Shown piece by piece: positions 62,313 through 64,000 of a stretch of DNA of 64,000 nucleotides (position 1 is the stretch's first letter; the number at the start of each line of letters is the position of its first letter). Both the position numbers and the translations under genes were made by a program. The stretch comes from Agathobacter sp. (GTDB lineage Bacteria; Bacillota; Clostridia; Lachnospirales; Lachnospiraceae): contig JAFQRZ010000003.1 of the NCBI GenBank assembly GCA_017409825.1, positions 62,001 through 126,000 of the forward strand, given 5' to 3'. The notes beneath the pieces are model-generated. The model was not told the origin of the DNA. It ran no database searches and saw only the letters and a program-made list of their open reading frames with translations.

Positions 62313-62762
62313 ATGGTAAAACGCGAGGATGTAAGTCAGGATACAGTGGAGTTACTAAAGGAATGTGATGCCGGTTGCAAGATGGCGATTGACAGCATGG
62401 AGCAGATTAGCAAGTATGTGACGGATGATAAATTGCAGACGATTATTCAAAAGTACAATGGGGCGCATATCAAAATGGAAGAGGATATTCACAGATTGCT
62501 GAACAATCTTGGAGAAGAGGACAAGGATCCGAACCTCATGGCAAAGGCTTCTTCTTGGCTTCAGTCAGAAGTAAAGATGATGATGAATTGCGATGCGAAG
62601 CAAGCGGCACATCTTTTGACGGATGGCTGCAATATGGGTATCAAATCTCTTTGCGAGTATAAAAACCAGTATAAGGCTGCGGATGACCAGAGCGTTCGTA
62701 TGTGCGAAAAACTCTGTGATTTGGAAACAAAGATGACGTATGATTTGCAGCCGTTTTTATAG
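62313..62762 (+). CDS. Ferritin-like-fold small helical protein (DUF2383/PA2169-like)
   Basis: The 149-residue all-helical protein looks like the four-helix PA2169-type family: KREDVSQDTVELLKECDAGC, then DKLQTIIQKYNGAHIKMEED, and a second half with CDAKQAAHLLTDGCNMGIKS. Such proteins resemble ferritin-like bundles but metal binding is not evident; two E/H positions remain in AHIKMEEDIH. It has five Cys residues, unusual for the size. I chose ATG at 62313 (AAAGGAG 8 bases upstream) over GTG at 62304. Flanked by the two copies of the promoter repeat. Confidence 0.6.
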   Translation: MVKREDVSQDTVELLKECDAGCKMAIDSMEQISKYVTDDKLQTIIQKYNGAHIKMEEDIHRLLNNLGEEDKDPNLMAKASSWLQSEVKMMMNCDAKQAAHLLTDGCNMGIKSLCEYKNQYKAADDQSVRMCEKLCDLETKMTYDLQPFL

Positions 62763-62774
62763 AAAATAATGAGT

Positions 62775-62860
62775 AAATAAAACAAGCGAGGACATCCGTT
62801 TCCTCGCTTGTTTCATTATGGTTTACAGCTATTATTTCATCTGTTATACTATATATCGTA
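62775..62860 (+). repeat. Copy B of a hairpin-plus-promoter direct repeat
   Basis: It holds a perfect 13-bp stem (62780-62792 with 62801-62813) with a TTT tail, acting as terminator of the previous gene. Then comes a strong promoter, TTTACA-N17-TATACT (62822-62827, 62845-62850), for the XRE gene starting at 62925. Confidence 0.8.
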
Positions 62861-62924
62861 GCAAATGTGGAAATGCTTAATAGATTTTGTTATATTTATA
62901 TCAAATTTTTTATGGGGTATAGAG

Positions 62925-63260
62925 ATGGTAATTAGCGAGAAGATTTTTGAACTTATCAAAGCAAGAGGAATGAATCAGAAGGAATTTGCACTAGCGACGG
63001 GGATTTCTCAGAGTACGATTAGTGACTGGAAGACGAAAGGCACCAATCCAGCCGCCGACAAAATTATGGTTATCTGTGATGTGCTCGGCGTGGCTCCAGT
63101 AGAACTTCTTACTAGCGGTGATCAGTTTAAGTCTTATGAGCCAGACAAAACGGTCATCATCGAACCAGGTACAGAGAAGTATGTACTGATTGAGTCGATT
63201 AAACAGATGGATGATGCACAGATTGAAAGACTAAGTGCATATATAAAGAGATTAAAATAG
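62925..63260 (+). CDS. XRE-family transcriptional regulator
   Basis: The 111-residue protein has an N-terminal helix-turn-helix: EKIFELIKARGMNQKEFALA (about 5-24), TGISQSTISDWKTKGTNP (recognition helix about 28-38) and a third part IMVICDVLGVAPVELLT. The C-terminal region (about 65-111) is unlike a known ligand domain and may dimerise; it includes IEPGTEKYVLIESIKQMDDA. I chose ATG at 62925 (GGGG upstream); the earlier ATG at 62865 would add a hydrophobic lead not seen in this family. Target unknown. Confidence 0.78.
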   Translation: MVISEKIFELIKARGMNQKEFALATGISQSTISDWKTKGTNPAADKIMVICDVLGVAPVELLTSGDQFKSYEPDKTVIIEPGTEKYVLIESIKQMDDAQIERLSAYIKRLK

Positions 63261-63315
63261 CAAGCCGTATTTTCATCTGTATATTTACTCATGATGCTAT
63301 ATAGAGCGAATTAGA

Positions 63316-63396
63316 AAGAGGAAGTTAATTTATATATCCATTTAGAAGCCTTACGCTAGTACAGCGATAAATGGATATATAAATTAACTTCCTCTT
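63316..63396. terminator. Very long AT-rich perfect hairpin
   Basis: 29-base arms (63316-63344 and 63368-63396) pair without mismatch around a 23-base loop. The hairpin ends one base from the stop codon of the minus-strand FliD-like gene, and lies 55 bases after the XRE gene. It could terminate both, yet 29 bp is much longer than the other terminators here (9-16 bp) and there is no strong T-run, so another role is possible. Confidence 0.5.
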
Positions 63397-63397
63397 C

Positions 63398-64000
63398 TTA
63401 AATATATCTGTCGAGCATTATGCCTGAATATACAGATGAGAAATATGGTGCCGTAAAGGTCTTGCCAGGATTCTTGTAGTTTACTACGACTTTATTTACA
63501 TAGTTCATCGGATTGATTGCCACGGCATCTGCTTTTGCGCCGATGGCATTTTTAAATTTTGCCAATCGCTTAAATGTTGTGTCTGCACGTTCCGGTTGAA
63601 TGGCATCTGCAAGTTTTTCCTTATTTAAAGTGATTGCACCATTTTCGCCAACTTCAAGTCCGATTTCTCCAAGGGATTCGCGACGACTGCGGGATACGGA
63701 GCTCATTTCGTTTAGGAGCTTGTTTGTGTCGCCAGTTGCTTCTGAGGATGAATTCTCTGCGATCTCCAGAATGTGATTAAATGCATTTACAAGAGACATT
63801 ACATTATCGGCAACGGCGTCAATATCAGTTTTGAAGCTGATCTCTGCTGGCTGTCCTTCTGGTGATACCGCATTCAGAGAAAGCTCAAAGGTGTCATTAA
63901 TTGTAAAGGTGTTAGCAAGGGATTCGAGTTCTTCGCCATCTACTAAAAACTTTGCATTTTCTGCCTGCTTGGAGATGTGTTCGATTCCTAACAAATCTAA
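63398..64000 (-). CDS. FliD-like flagellar protein, C-terminal part (5' truncated by window edge)
   Basis: The frame is open through the end of the window, so only the last about 200 residues are seen. They show FliD features: QAENAKFLVDGEELES (about 13-28), TFTINDTFELSLNAVS, IDAVADNVMSLVNAFNHILE, then NKLLNEMSSVSRSRRESLGE and IGLEVGENGAITLNKEKLAD. The chain ends with a Tyr-rich tail (APYFSSVYSGIMLDRYI) in place of the usual coiled C-terminus. It differs from the FliD encoded at 24156, so the genome has a second FliD-like protein. Role may be a filament-associated protein or a paralogue cap. Confidence 0.62.
   Translation of the reverse strand, partial: LDLLGIEHISKQAENAKFLVDGEELESLANTFTINDTFELSLNAVSPEGQPAEISFKTDIDAVADNVMSLVNAFNHILEIAENSSSEATGDTNKLLNEMSSVSRSRRESLGEIGLEVGENGAITLNKEKLADAIQPERADTTFKRLAKFKNAIGAKADAVAINPMNYVNKVVVNYKNPGKTFTAPYFSSVYSGIMLDRYI

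Noticed and set aside
62117-62860. Direct repeats read as a CRISPR array or insertion sequence ends
   Set aside because: Only two copies spaced 570 bases apart with a gene between, internal promoter and hairpin, and no transposase or cas gene.

Overview
The window looks like a chromosomal segment of a motile Lachnospiraceae (Clostridium cluster XIVa) bacterium. The evidence is low-to-moderate GC, AGGAGG-type ribosome sites, a flagellar late-gene cluster in the Firmicutes order flgM-flgN-flgK-flgL-fliW-csrA-flaG-fliD-fliS, and three flagellins that begin MVVQHN, as in Roseburia and Agathobacter. The genus call is inference; there is no 16S or other marker here. I saw no tRNA, rRNA, CRISPR array or transposase gene.

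Layout. 0-10.8 kb: the end of an HD-GYP-type protein, a 1,596-residue secreted surface protein paired with a FecR-domain membrane protein, a Gfo/Idh/MocA oxidoreductase, a membrane EAL protein and an iron-type alcohol dehydrogenase. 10.9-16.7 kb: an operon with a short pyruvate kinase-like protein, a GH13 cyclomaltodextrinase-like enzyme and a GH3 enzyme, then an OhrR-type regulator. 16.7-31.9 kb: flagellar late genes with two tandem flgK copies and three flagellins, each flagellin having its own sigma-D-type promoter and rho-independent terminator. 31.9-62.1 kb: a large surface-glycan region. It starts directly after the last flagellin with a GT2 glycosyltransferase and a CDP-glycerol glycerophosphotransferase-like protein. 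It continues with an O-antigen-ligase-like membrane protein, a PAPS-forming pair (cysD, cysNC), two sulfotransferase-like proteins, several transferases, an ABC-like pair, a chromate-family transporter, cysQ, a CDP-alditol-type gene set (rpe-like, tarI-like, tarJ-like), a phosphoribosyltransferase/DprA-like pair, a methyltransferase and a GT4. 62.1-64 kb: a small ferritin-like-fold protein, an XRE regulator and the end of a second FliD-like protein.

How the genes fit together. CysD/CysNC should make PAPS, the two sulfotransferases would transfer sulfate to a glycan, and CysQ would destroy the PAP by-product. No sulfite-reduction genes lie beside them, so I infer that this sulfate activation serves glycan sulfation. 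The target could be flagellin glycan or another surface polymer. Six transferases of different families in this region carry the same Rossmann-like GxG module. The flagellin mRNAs, and apparently the flgL mRNA, carry hairpins displaying an ANGGA loop, the CsrA recognition motif. Since csrA and its antagonist fliW lie in the same cluster, the sequence supports CsrA/FliW control of filament and junction proteins.
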